Assembly: GCF_963677575.1 (NCBI RefSeq)
Contig: NZ_OY782038.1
Location: 1,364,001-1,428,000 of the forward strand
Source: an uncultured Draconibacterium sp.
GTDB lineage: Bacteria > Bacteroidota > Bacteroidia > Bacteroidales > Prolixibacteraceae
Direction: 5' to 3'
Length of the DNA: 64,000 nucleotides
Made by a program: the position numbers and the translations under genes. Position 1 is the stretch's first letter. Each line of letters opens with the position of its first letter. This document shows positions 25,610 through 34,561 of the stretch, in pieces. The notes under the pieces were generated by a model. That model was not told the origin of the DNA. It made no database searches and saw nothing but the letters and a program-made list of their open reading frames with translations.

Positions 25610-25781
25610 CTACCTCAAAATAACCACATTGCCACATCCCAGTTCAAGCACGTTCTTTAATTTCTATTGTGAAGCAACTTTCCTTAAAATGAGATCAGCA
25701 TCGTTTTTGCCTATTACATGGTAATTCCGTTCCTCAAAATTACCGGCAAAAGCGCGACCAGTAGTTTTCTTTTTGCTCCAT
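25610..25781 (-). pseudogene. Remnant of a SAM-dependent methyltransferase (5' part only)
   Basis: From an ATG at 25781 the frame reads MEQKENYWSRF and then shifts at a TTTT run. In the next frame it continues GNFEERNYHVIGKNDADLIL, reaches an in-frame TAG, and then resumes with KNVLELGCGN, the SAM motif I, before stopping at 25610. This is the N-terminus of a class I methyltransferase with one frameshift, one nonsense codon and loss of the rest. It lies downstream of feoAB and close to the corrinoid promoter. Confidence 0.65.
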
Positions 25782-25792
25782 AATGAATTTAT

Positions 25793-25959
25793 TTATTGTT
25801 CATAGCAATTTTTGTCCATTCCTGGTGTTTGTTCTTTTACCTCACATTTACGGTATCCACCATAAGGAACATCATCCTTCCGGCGGATATATTGATTATT
25901 CTATATACCGCGTATGCTATGGTCAAAACAAGGATCATATATACGATTCCCAATTGCAT
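25793..25959 (-). pseudogene. Frameshifted FeoB-associated Cys-rich small membrane protein
   Basis: An ATG at 25959, 13 bases after the feoB stop, opens a 40-codon frame whose first 23 residues are one transmembrane segment (MQLGIVYMILVLTIAYAVYR). The frame then drifts and stops at 25837. In another frame, the sequence to 25793 reads YGGYRKCEVKEQ...KNC, which resembles the Cys-rich tail of FeoB-associated proteins that normally sit right after feoB. The simplest reading is a broken copy; a sequencing indel is also possible. Confidence 0.5.
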
Positions 25960-25972
25960 AATTTTAAAATTA

Positions 25973-28492
25973 TCATAAAAAACTTCCTGCCTGATATACT
26001 GCAAAAGCCACGAGCCATGCCAGACCAGTAGTATAGAGCATCGTGAATATTGCCCATCTCCAGTTCGACTCCTTTTTTATTGCTGCTATCACGGCAATAC
26101 ACGGGAAATAGATTAAAACAAACAACATGAAACTGAATGCCACCAAAGGAGTAAACACTTTTTTCCCTTCTAATTTCCTCGATTGATGTACCTGATTTTG
26201 CAGGTTAGAAATCAACGCCCCGGAGGTTTCGTCGGCTTCCATGCCTGCATTGTATAAAACGCCCATGGTACTAACCACTATTTCTTTGGCTGCGAGCCCT
26301 GTAAGTATGCTTACGCCCATTTTCCAGTCATAGCCAAGCGGTTCAATAACCGGTTCAATAGCATGACCAAGCCTGCCAATGTATGATTGTTCCTGCCTTT
26401 CTGATTCCTGCAATATTTCGAGTTGCTGAACCTGACCGTCCCGGGCTGTTTCATCAAGTTCCGTATTGTTGTTCAATGCAGCAATTTGGCTATCGTAATC
26501 CCGGCTGTACGAAACGTCTCGCGGGAAATACCCCAAAGCCCATATCAGTATGGAGGCAACGAGAATTACCGTACCCATTTTTTTAAGGTATTCCCGCCCT
26601 TTGTGCCACATGTGCAGGGTGGTATTTTTAAGCGTAGGGATACGGTAAGGCGGAAGCTCCATTACAAAAGGTACTTCTTTTTTTGCAAAGGCAACTTTTT
26701 TCATAACTAAGGCAACAATAATTGCCACTATTATTCCTATCAAGTAAATAGAAAACAATATCAAACCTTGCCTGGCAGGAAAAAAAGCGGAAATGAGCAG
26801 CACATACACAGGCAGGCGGGCACTGCATGACATAAACGGGGTAATAAGCATAGTAAGGAGCCTGTCGTTCCTGTTTTCCAGTGTCCGCGTTGCCATAATT
26901 GCAGGCACATTGCACCCAAAGCCCATGAGCAAAGGGATAAACGATTTCCCGTGGAGGCCTATCTTGTGCATTAATTTGTCCATGATAAACGCAGCACGAG
27001 CCATATAACCAGTATCCTCCATCAGGGAAATAAAAAAGAACAGTATCAGTATATTGGGAAGGAAAATGATAACACTCCCTACACCTCCCATAACACCATC
27101 TACCAGTAAATTCTTTAACATTCCTCCTGGCATTATGTTGCTAATCCAGACTCCTAACGAGGTAACCCCCATGTCAATCCAGTCCATAGGGTAACTGCCT
27201 ATCGTAAAAGTAGCTTGAAACATCAGCCATATAAAAAACAGGAATATAGGAAAGCCTAGTATTCTATGGGTAAACAAGTCGTCTAAGTTACGCACTTTCC
27301 CGTAAAGCTGCTCTGGTTCCCTATACGTTTCCTTCAGTGCCCCGGCAATAAACCCGTATTTGGCATCGGTAATGATGGTTTCGGAGGGTTCGGCATATTC
27401 CTGTTCCAGCCTTTTCACCACCTTATTTACCGTAGCTTCTGTTTCCCTGAAATTTGGCAATTTTGAAAGCTGCCCCAAGGTGGTTTTATCTGTTTCAATA
27501 AGCTTGATAGCAAGATACCGCAGCGAATATTTATCAGTTAACCCAGGATTTTCACAAAGTTTTTCACGGATGCTTTTGACCCCGTCTTCAATCATTTCCC
27601 CGTAATTGATGTGGATATGTCTTACGTCCGGGTCGCGGTCTTCATAAACATCAATTAGTTTTTTCAATAATTTGCTAATACCTTTCCCTTTGGAAGCTAC
27701 CGTAGGGATAATCGGTATTCCCATCATCCTGCCCAGAGCTTCATAATCGAAATCTACATCTTTCTTTTCCAGTTCATCGTACATATTCAGGGCTATCACC
27801 ACTTTTATGTCCATGTCGATAAGTTGAGTCGTAAGATACAAGTTTCGTTCAAGGTTCGAAGCATCAATCACGTTTACCACAATGTCGGGCATTTTTTCGG
27901 TAATATGGTTGCGGACATACAGTTCCTCGGGAGAGTATTCTGTAATAGAATAAGTACCGGGCAAATCGACAATGTTAAACCGGTAGCCGTACTTTTTCAT
28001 AACAGCTTCTTTTGCATCTACTGTAACGCCGCCATAGTTCCCCACCCGTTCTCTTGAACCGGAAGCATAGTTGAATAACGTTGTTTTCCCACTATTCGGG
28101 TTTCCTACTAAGGCGATATTGATAACTTTTCCCTTTTCCCGGGCTGAAGTTTTAAGCTTTTCTTCTACGGTAATACCGTTAAACCTGGTTTCTGGAATAT
28201 TTTTGACATCGGATTCAGATACAACTTCCACCATACGGGCTTCGCTTCGCCTTAAAGAAAGGCTGTACCCCATTATTTCGTATTCCACGGGGTCTTTTAA
28301 CGGAGCATTTTTTATTACCGTAACTTTTTTCCCTTTTATGAAACCCATTTCGGTAATACGTTTCCGGAAAGCTCCATGCCCAAGGACTTTGGTTATAATG
28401 GCAGATTCCCCTGTTTGCAAGGCGGAGAGATACTTGCCCTGTCTTTCAAAACTGCCAGCAAAATGCCGACCGCACCTTCTTCTTTGTTTCAT
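25973..28492 (-). CDS. feoAB: Fused FeoA-FeoB ferrous iron transporter
   Basis: The 839-residue protein imports Fe2+ across the inner membrane. Residues about 20-95 are the SH3-like FeoA domain (ALQTGESAIITKV, MGFIKGKKVTVIKNAPLKDP). The FeoB G domain starts near 126, with G1 GNPNSGKTTLFN, G3 DLPGTYS and G4 ALNMYDE. The C-terminal membrane part has two Gate motifs (for example SLMEDTGYMARAAFIMD and LLMGFGCNVPAI) and about eight transmembrane segments. FeoA-FeoB fusions are common in Bacteroidota. It follows the methyltransferase gene by 46 bases and precedes a damaged FeoB-associated gene. Confidence 0.95.
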   Translation of the reverse strand: MKQRRRCGRHFAGSFERQGKYLSALQTGESAIITKVLGHGAFRKRITEMGFIKGKKVTVIKNAPLKDPVEYEIMGYSLSLRRSEARMVEVVSESDVKNIPETRFNGITVEEKLKTSAREKGKVINIALVGNPNSGKTTLFNYASGSRERVGNYGGVTVDAKEAVMKKYGYRFNIVDLPGTYSITEYSPEELYVRNHITEKMPDIVVNVIDASNLERNLYLTTQLIDMDIKVVIALNMYDELEKKDVDFDYEALGRMMGIPIIPTVASKGKGISKLLKKLIDVYEDRDPDVRHIHINYGEMIEDGVKSIREKLCENPGLTDKYSLRYLAIKLIETDKTTLGQLSKLPNFRETEATVNKVVKRLEQEYAEPSETIITDAKYGFIAGALKETYREPEQLYGKVRNLDDLFTHRILGFPIFLFFIWLMFQATFTIGSYPMDWIDMGVTSLGVWISNIMPGGMLKNLLVDGVMGGVGSVIIFLPNILILFFFISLMEDTGYMARAAFIMDKLMHKIGLHGKSFIPLLMGFGCNVPAIMATRTLENRNDRLLTMLITPFMSCSARLPVYVLLISAFFPARQGLILFSIYLIGIIVAIIVALVMKKVAFAKKEVPFVMELPPYRIPTLKNTTLHMWHKGREYLKKMGTVILVASILIWALGYFPRDVSYSRDYDSQIAALNNNTELDETARDGQVQQLEILQESERQEQSYIGRLGHAIEPVIEPLGYDWKMGVSILTGLAAKEIVVSTMGVLYNAGMEADETSGALISNLQNQVHQSRKLEGKKVFTPLVAFSFMLFVLIYFPCIAVIAAIKKESNWRWAIFTMLYTTGLAWLVAFAVYQAGSFL

Positions 28493-28538
28493 TTTTTATG
28501 CTATTTGCTTTTGGGCTGCTGGCTATCGGCCTTAACCA

Positions 28539-29231
28539 TTAGTTATTGGCTTTTGTATTTCCATTTTTATGATTTTGCATACCATTTTCTTTACTATCAC
28601 TATTTACAGCTACCAGGTAAACCATAGGTATTGGCCCTTCTAACAGTTCTTGCCTGATAATTTTAAAGCCATTTTCTTTAACAAATTCCTGAAATGATGC
28701 AACCGACCATCGTGTCCGTGCCCTGAAACCCATGATATTCATACAACGCGAAAAAAAGTGGCTCTGCAAATTTTCGCCATGGCAGTAGGTTGGTATCATC
28801 ACTATTCCTCCTGGTTTTACCACCCGTTTTATTTCCCGCATGGCTTTTTTCGGCTCGAATAGCAGGTGTAACACATTTGAAGCAATTGCGGCATCGAAAA
28901 AATTATTCGGAAAATCGAGGTTACATATATCTCCTTCTTTAAAATCGATATTTGTAACCTCTTGTTCATTTGCTTTTTCCCGTGCAATTTTTAGCATATT
29001 GGGAGATAAGTCGATGGCAGTAATTTTAGGAACAAGCCTGCTTAATTGTAAAGAAATTGAACCTGTTCCGGTAGCTGTATCTAATAAATTTATAGTTCCC
29101 AGAATGTCTTCCTTAAACATTTTAACCAAATTCTCATAGGCCTCATTTGTTCCTCGTTTTCTGCGGTTTGCATCGTATTTTTTCGCAAACGAATCCCAAA
29201 ATCTTCGTTCTTTATTTATTCTGTCTTCCAT
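28539..29231 (-). CDS. Class I SAM-dependent methyltransferase
   Basis: This 230-residue cytoplasmic methyltransferase of the UbiE/methyltransferase-11 type has motif I LLDTATGTGSISLQL near residue 47, the acidic end of beta-2 (TAIDLSPNML), and the post-motif FFDAAIASNVLHLL with KRVVKPGG. It sits between the ABC pair (28-base gap) and feoAB. Similar genes recur next to iron or metallophore transport genes, but the substrate is unknown. Confidence 0.85.
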   Translation of the reverse strand: MEDRINKERRFWDSFAKKYDANRRKRGTNEAYENLVKMFKEDILGTINLLDTATGTGSISLQLSRLVPKITAIDLSPNMLKIAREKANEQEVTNIDFKEGDICNLDFPNNFFDAAIASNVLHLLFEPKKAMREIKRVVKPGGIVMIPTYCHGENLQSHFFSRCMNIMGFRARTRWSVASFQEFVKENGFKIIRQELLEGPIPMVYLVAVNSDSKENGMQNHKNGNTKANN

Positions 29232-29259
29232 TCGTTTATAATTGTTTATCTATCCGAGG

Positions 29260-31014
29260 TTAGGAGCCGGCATCAATCTTCTTACAATCGAAAATTTGCC
29301 GTTCCATCATTTTAGAGAAAATCCCTTTTTGAATTTTTAATTCTTCCGGCGAACCGGTTTCTGCAACCCCGCCATTGGCTAGCACCACAATTCTATCGGC
29401 ATTAGCCACGGTACGCATCCGGTGAGCAATAATTAATACCGTTTTATCGCGTATTAACTCCGAAATCCCGGCCTGTATTTTGGTCTCGTTTTCCACATCA
29501 AGCGAGGCTGTGGCTTCATCAAGAAGTACTATCGGGGCATCTTTTAGTAATGCGCGGGCAATGGAAATGCGCTGACGTTCCCCCCCTGAAAGGGTTTCTC
29601 CGTTTTCTCCGATAATTGTATCATAGCCTTGGGGCATTTTGCTTATAAACTCATCGCATTGTGCCAGTTTTGCCACGCGCATTACTTCTTTATCGCTTGC
29701 ATTACGTTTGCCCAACCGGATATTATCCATAATAGATGTATTAAACAAAACAACATCCTGAAATACAATTGAATAGTTTTTCAATAAGGTTTCCGGGTCT
29801 ATTTTGCTGATATCGTGGTTGCCAAGCGTAATTTTTCCTTTATTGATATCCCAAAAACGTGCTGCCAGTTTTGCCGATGTACTTTTTCCTCCCCCCGACG
29901 GGCCCACCAAAGCTGTTATTTCACCTTGTTTAGCCGTAAACGATACGTTTTGCAATACCTGTTTTCCTTCTTCGTACGAAAAGTCAACATCGTGGAATTC
30001 AATATCATAATTATCAGGCTTAAACTCTGTTCTTCCCTGTTGAATGGGCATGGCCTGCATTTCGTTCATCCGGTTGATGCGCACATTGAGGTATAACAAT
30101 GCTGCCAGGTTATTAAACACCTCGTTAACAGGATTGTAAATACTGGCCGATATCATTAAGAAAATGAAATACACGAACAAGCTAACACTACCGGCCGCTA
30201 CCATATTTGCCCCTACAATAATTACCCCGGCCAACCCGAGTTTTAAAAAACTCTGGGCCGAGTTAACCAACATCCCCGTTAGTAATTCGCCGCGTATTAA
30301 TTGTTTCTCGTATGTATCAATAGTTTTGTGCAGTTCTTCTACATAAGTATCTTCCTGGTTGTAGGATTTTATTTCCTGTATCGTATCCAAACCTTCCTGT
30401 ATCTTTTCACTCACATTGCGTTTATTCTGGTAGCCAATTTTGTTCTCTTTATTAATTAGTTTTTTAGAAATAAAAAGTATTGCTGCTGCAAAAGGGATCA
30501 CCCAAAATAAAGCCAGAGAAAGTTGCCAGTTGTAAAAAAACAGACCAATAGCAATTAACACGATGCTGATAACAGACGCAAACAGTTGCGGCACCGCGTG
30601 CGAAAAGGTATGTTCCAAATCGGTATTATCGTTCATTATGGTTGAAGTGAGGTCGGAAAGGTTTTTTTCGCCAAAAAATGCCAGGGGCAATTTGCGGAGT
30701 TTCTCGGCCAGCGAAATACGCCGATTAGCGCTTTCATCGTAAATAGTTGTAAATGTGCTTTTATATTGAAGCATTGCAATGAAAAACATAATCAGCATAA
30801 AACCAATACCAAGCAAAACATAATACAAAACCCCATGCGATATAGGAGAAGACGGGTTGATTCCCTTGTTCAAATATTCTTCGAGAAACAGGAAGATAAA
30901 AACTGCCGGTAGCATAAGCGCTATATCGAGCAATGTTGTAAATAAAGTCCCGTTTATAAAATCTTTTGCGCCTTTTTCCGAAAGGGCTAAATGTCTCTGA
31001 ATTGTTTTAAGCAT
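29260..31014 (-). CDS. ABC half-transporter, exporter fold (second of a pair)
   Basis: The 584-residue protein has an N-terminal six-helix type IV (exporter-like) membrane domain and a C-terminal ATPase with Walker A (VGPSGGGKST), signature (LSGGERQRISIARALL), Walker B (IVLLDEATASLD) and H-loop (IAHRMRTV). The start was set at the ATG at 31014, which has a rare clear Shine-Dalgarno (AGGAGG, 6 bases upstream) and overlaps the end of the partner gene by 8 bases. The two most likely form a heterodimer. Next to feoAB, a TonB receptor and a flavodoxin, a YbtPQ/IrtAB-like role in iron-complex uptake is possible; export is equally compatible. Confidence 0.9.
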   Translation of the reverse strand: MLKTIQRHLALSEKGAKDFINGTLFTTLLDIALMLPAVFIFLFLEEYLNKGINPSSPISHGVLYYVLLGIGFMLIMFFIAMLQYKSTFTTIYDESANRRISLAEKLRKLPLAFFGEKNLSDLTSTIMNDNTDLEHTFSHAVPQLFASVISIVLIAIGLFFYNWQLSLALFWVIPFAAAILFISKKLINKENKIGYQNKRNVSEKIQEGLDTIQEIKSYNQEDTYVEELHKTIDTYEKQLIRGELLTGMLVNSAQSFLKLGLAGVIIVGANMVAAGSVSLFVYFIFLMISASIYNPVNEVFNNLAALLYLNVRINRMNEMQAMPIQQGRTEFKPDNYDIEFHDVDFSYEEGKQVLQNVSFTAKQGEITALVGPSGGGKSTSAKLAARFWDINKGKITLGNHDISKIDPETLLKNYSIVFQDVVLFNTSIMDNIRLGKRNASDKEVMRVAKLAQCDEFISKMPQGYDTIIGENGETLSGGERQRISIARALLKDAPIVLLDEATASLDVENETKIQAGISELIRDKTVLIIAHRMRTVANADRIVVLANGGVAETGSPEELKIQKGIFSKMMERQIFDCKKIDAGS

Positions 31015-32779
31015 GACAAACCTCCTTTCCAATAGTCCACTGTACCGATTTTTGATATTCGTTCCACATTTTGGTGTAAATCCCTTCTTTCATTAATAAT
31101 TCTTTATGGCTTCCCTGTTCGGCAATTTTTCCCTTGTTTATTACCAGAATATTGTCGGCATCCTTAATACTGGTAAGCCGGTGGGCAATCATCAGCACTG
31201 TTTTTCCTTTGGTAAGTTTCTTAAGCGCACGTTGAATAAGGTGTTCGTTTTCGGGATCGGTAAAAGCAGTTGCTTCATCCAAAACCACAATCGGGGCATT
31301 TTTCAGGATAGCCCGTGCCAAAACAATACGCTGCTGCTCGCCCCCCGACAAATAAGTCCCTTCCGTTCCTATTTTGGTATTCAAGCCACCGGGCAGGCGG
31401 TCGATTATTTCGCGGCATTGTGCCAAATCAACAGCCCGGTTTATTTCGTCAATTGTTGCCGAAGGATTTCCGTATTTAATATTTTCCAGCAGGCTGGTTT
31501 TAAATAAACGGGTATTCTGAAACACAAACGAAATGTGGTCCATCAACTCTTTTGAGGCAATATCTTTCACATTCGTTCCGCCGATTAAAACCTCACCATT
31601 GTCGGCATCCCAAAACCGGGGCACCAGGCGGGCAATAGTTGTTTTACCGCCACCGGAAGCGCCTACCAGCGCCACTGTTTTCCCCGACGATATCGAAAAA
31701 CTGACATTGTCAACAGCCTTTTTGTTTGCCCCGGGATAGCTAAACGAAACATCTTTGAAACTGATATCGTGCTTATTTATTGATTTTGGTTGGGCAGGTA
31801 CCGGCATTTGTTTTTCTGAAGTCAGGTTCTCCAGCCGATCGATGGCTTCTTTGGCCTGCCCGAATGCCTGGTTCATGTACATACTTTTCATAATGCTTTG
31901 CGAAAAAACCGGGGCGATAAGAATGTATAAAAACATGTTCAGGATTACGCTTGCATAATTTCCCGTATGCCCGATAAGCAAAATAGCAGCAGGAACCAGA
32001 AAAAACGATATTCCGTTAATAATTACCGTATATACCGACATTGGCACCCTCCATATTTTGGTATATTTGGTAACCATGTCTTTATATTTTACAATGCTGC
32101 TGTAGAAGTTTTTAAAGGAGAAAACAGTTTGCTGGAATACTTTAACCACAGGAATCCCACGGACATATTCAACAGCTTCGGTGTTCATTTCTTCAAGAGA
32201 ATCCATGTATTTCTGCATAAAATACCGCCCTCTTTTGCCCATCATAAACCCCATTATAAACATGGATAAAATGATAGGGATAAGACATGCCAGACCAAGC
32301 CGCCAGTCGAAAACAAATACCAAAACAATAGCTGTTACCGGCATTACAACTGTTGCTGCAAGGTCGGGCATTTGGTGGGCTAAAAAACTATGTGTAATAC
32401 TGGTATTGTCGTCGATGATTTTACGGATTCGCCCGCTGGTATTGTTGTCGAAAAAGCCAAGTGGCATCTTTACTATTTTTTTCATTGCATACCTTCGCAT
32501 ATTGCATTCAACCCTGAAAGCTGCCAGGTGGGAAACAGACAAGGCTAAAAAATAAAGCAAAATGCTAACTATCGCCAATCCGGCTGCCCACCACGCATAT
32601 TTCTGAATGAGTGCAGAAGAAGTGAATCCCCCCGCGGTAATAAATTCACGGATAATAAACCACACTAAAATATAAGGTGCCATTCCTGCCAATGCACTAA
32701 TAGCTGATAAGGCCAAAGAACCGGGGAGAAATGCTTTTCTGCCGGTCATATAGCTTTGTAATTTTGATAATGTATTCAT
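31007..32779 (-). CDS. ABC half-transporter, exporter fold (first of a pair)
   Basis: The 590-residue protein has six transmembrane helices followed by an ATPase with Walker A (VGASGGGKTT), signature (LSGGEQQRIVLARAIL), Walker B (IVVLDEATAFTDPEN) and IAHRLTSI. The frame opens at 32824, but the ATG at 32779 (MNTLSKLQSYMTGRK) is the likelier start because the upstream codons read through probable leader sequence. It is the first transport gene after the TetR regulator and overlaps its partner by 8 bases. The substrate is unknown; context suggests an iron complex. Confidence 0.88.
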   Translation of the reverse strand: MNTLSKLQSYMTGRKAFLPGSLALSAISALAGMAPYILVWFIIREFITAGGFTSSALIQKYAWWAAGLAIVSILLYFLALSVSHLAAFRVECNMRRYAMKKIVKMPLGFFDNNTSGRIRKIIDDNTSITHSFLAHQMPDLAATVVMPVTAIVLVFVFDWRLGLACLIPIILSMFIMGFMMGKRGRYFMQKYMDSLEEMNTEAVEYVRGIPVVKVFQQTVFSFKNFYSSIVKYKDMVTKYTKIWRVPMSVYTVIINGISFFLVPAAILLIGHTGNYASVILNMFLYILIAPVFSQSIMKSMYMNQAFGQAKEAIDRLENLTSEKQMPVPAQPKSINKHDISFKDVSFSYPGANKKAVDNVSFSISSGKTVALVGASGGGKTTIARLVPRFWDADNGEVLIGGTNVKDIASKELMDHISFVFQNTRLFKTSLLENIKYGNPSATIDEINRAVDLAQCREIIDRLPGGLNTKIGTEGTYLSGGEQQRIVLARAILKNAPIVVLDEATAFTDPENEHLIQRALKKLTKGKTVLMIAHRLTSIKDADNILVINKGKIAEQGSHKELLMKEGIYTKMWNEYQKSVQWTIGKEVCHA

Positions 32780-32839
32780 ATTCAAATTTTTATTTATGAT
32801 TCCCCAAAAGAGAACAATGTTCATGTCTGTTCAAAAAAA

Positions 32840-33463
32840 TCAGTTTTCTATCCGCATTACTTTTCCCCAGCCCGCAGTGCCAAATTCCATGTATTCCCTG
32901 ATAAAATCCTCCAGCTCCCGGTGAGACAAATCGTGCATTACCAACTCTGAGATTATGCTTATCCACCATGAACTCATGGTATGAATGAAGAACTCTGAAA
33001 TATTAGCATTGATGGTGGGATATTTTTCTTTCATCAGGGCAATGTATTCTTTCCCTATCCGGGTATGAAGTTCTGTACATTCTTCCCGGTAATTTTCGAG
33101 AGAGGAGCCGGAAGATTTAAATAACAACAGTTTAAAATCTTCTTTGTAATTGTTAATAAGCTCAACAAACAGATCAATCTGGTTCCGCATATATTCCTCC
33201 GAACGAAAAATATCGATGCTGATATATTTGGAACTGTTATGTTCTTCCATTACCCTGTCGAGGGCATTTAACAAGCCGGATAACACTTCCCTGAATATTT
33301 CATCTTTGTTCCTGAAATAGTTGTAAATATTGCTCAAACCAACACCGGCATTTTGGGCTATATTCCGCATAGAAGCACCTTTGAATCCTTTTTTTATAAA
33401 CTCATCGCGTGCTACCTGCAAAATAATTCTCCTGGTATCTTCTTTTTGTATTTGCATATCCAA
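32840..33463 (-). CDS. TetR family transcriptional regulator
   Basis: This 207-residue regulator has an N-terminal TetR DNA-binding domain (about 10-57: RRIILQVARDEFIKKGFKGA, MRNIAQNAGVGLSNIYNYFRNKDEIF). The C-terminal ligand-binding half is variable. The gene lies directly upstream of the ABC pair on the same strand and downstream of a strong terminator, so it probably heads the TetR-ABC-ABC-methyltransferase-feoAB transcription unit and may control it. Confidence 0.9.
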   Translation of the reverse strand: MDMQIQKEDTRRIILQVARDEFIKKGFKGASMRNIAQNAGVGLSNIYNYFRNKDEIFREVLSGLLNALDRVMEEHNSSKYISIDIFRSEEYMRNQIDLFVELINNYKEDFKLLLFKSSGSSLENYREECTELHTRIGKEYIALMKEKYPTINANISEFFIHTMSSWWISIISELVMHDLSHRELEDFIREYMEFGTAGWGKVMRIEN

Positions 33464-33525
33464 TTTTCATACTATAAATAACATCCTGCATAAGTGGATC
33501 TTATAACTTCTGCTTAGCCGTACTC

Positions 33526-33566
33526 ATAAAAAAAAAACGAACAGACACAAAAAGTGCCTGTCCGTT
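33526..33566 (-). terminator. Intrinsic terminator after the flavodoxin/DUF2023 pair
   Basis: Arms 33536-33548 and 33554-33566 form a 13-bp stem (two G-U pairs when read on the minus strand) with a 5-base loop, followed on the minus strand by a run of T from 33537 down. It sits 7 bases after the DUF2023 gene stop and separates it from the TetR unit. Confidence 0.85.
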
Positions 33567-33572
33567 AACTCA

Positions 33573-33998
33573 TTACCTCTCAACCGACTTAGATAATAAA
33601 ACTTCTTTTTGACAAGCAACGTAAGGTTTTGGATATGGATTAACCTTATCTTTTTTGCTTAAATATCTTTTACACTGAATGTCGCTGTCATAGCCAAGCA
33701 AAATGCCAAGAATAAAATCCTGTTCAGGGGAATATTCAGAAAGGGAGATGTTTCCAAATGACTTTATAACCTCGATACAATCAGGATTGCCAAAAAAAAT
33801 GTTTATTTTATTAAGGGTAACATTCTGTGTAAAAAAGCAGATGCCTCTCTTCTTTAATAATTTTTCAACCTCATCTTTTTGGCCTGCAAGCATGGTATGT
33901 AAAACCATATAACGAACCCCTTTTTTATATTCGTAAATATGATGCCTTACAACCTGAAGATTAGCAGAATTTATATCGGAACGAGATTCTCTTATCAT
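33573..33998 (-). CDS. DUF2023-like small protein next to flavodoxin
   Basis: This 141-residue soluble protein of unknown function has HHIYEYKKGVRYMVLHT near residue 20, a central NKINIFFGNPDCIEVI and EYSPEQDFILGILLGYD, a pattern I associate with DUF2023, which in Bacteroidota often sits beside flavodoxin genes. The start could be later than the first Met. It starts 9 bases after the flavodoxin stop and ends at a strong terminator, so the two form one unit. Whether it binds or matures flavodoxin is not known. Confidence 0.65.
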   Translation of the reverse strand: MIRESRSDINSANLQVVRHHIYEYKKGVRYMVLHTMLAGQKDEVEKLLKKRGICFFTQNVTLNKINIFFGNPDCIEVIKSFGNISLSEYSPEQDFILGILLGYDSDIQCKRYLSKKDKVNPYPKPYVACQKEVLLSKSVER

Positions 33999-34007
33999 AC
34001 CACAATG

Positions 34008-34508
34008 CTATTCAGAAAAATCAGCTTTTATTTTTTCAACCCAGGCATCAATCCTTTCATCAGTCAAATCTCCCTGGTTATCTTCATCTAACGGAAGTCC
34101 TGCAAATTCGCCATCGACAACTGCTGTTGAAGCGTCGAATTCGTAGCTCCCGGTACTTACCTGGCCAACAATTTTACATCCTTTATCTTTTATGGTATTG
34201 TAAATTTCGCCCATACCGTCAACAAACGAATCGGGGTACATATCAGAATCACCCAAACCAAAAAGGGCAACCGTTTTTCCGGTTAAATCTGATTTTTCAA
34301 GTTCCTGGATAAACCCTGCCCAGTCGTCCTGCAAATCGCCCAACCCCATGGTTGATGTTCCGAGGATAAGGTTTTTATATCCTGCCAGTTTATCTTTTGG
34401 GTTACCGGCCACATCAAAAATATCTGCCTGTAATTTTTCTGCTATTTGTTTGGCTGCTGCTTCTGTGTTTCCTGTATCAGAGCCATAAAAAACTGCTGTG
34501 TTACTCAT
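34008..34508 (-). CDS. fldA: Flavodoxin, long-chain
   Basis: The 166-residue FMN-binding electron carrier has the phosphate loop GSDTGNTE near residue 9, the FMN-stacking region with TMGLGDLQDDW, and ALFGLGDSDMYPDSFVDG; the long loop places it in the long-chain group. It replaces ferredoxin in iron-limited cells, which fits the neighbouring TonB receptor and iron-transport genes. It begins about 50 bases after the TonB receptor gene ends. Confidence 0.95.
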   Translation of the reverse strand: MSNTAVFYGSDTGNTEAAAKQIAEKLQADIFDVAGNPKDKLAGYKNLILGTSTMGLGDLQDDWAGFIQELEKSDLTGKTVALFGLGDSDMYPDSFVDGMGEIYNTIKDKGCKIVGQVSTGSYEFDASTAVVDGEFAGLPLDEDNQGDLTDERIDAWVEKIKADFSE

Positions 34509-34561
34509 TGTTTTTCTATTTTAGTTACTTATTAATTGAACCATGCTTATATCCTTAGTAT

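Noticed and set aside
25783..26031. Plus-strand frame of 82 codons starting MNLFIVHSNF
   Set aside because: It is antisense to the damaged FeoB-associated gene and the end of feoB, with no family signature.
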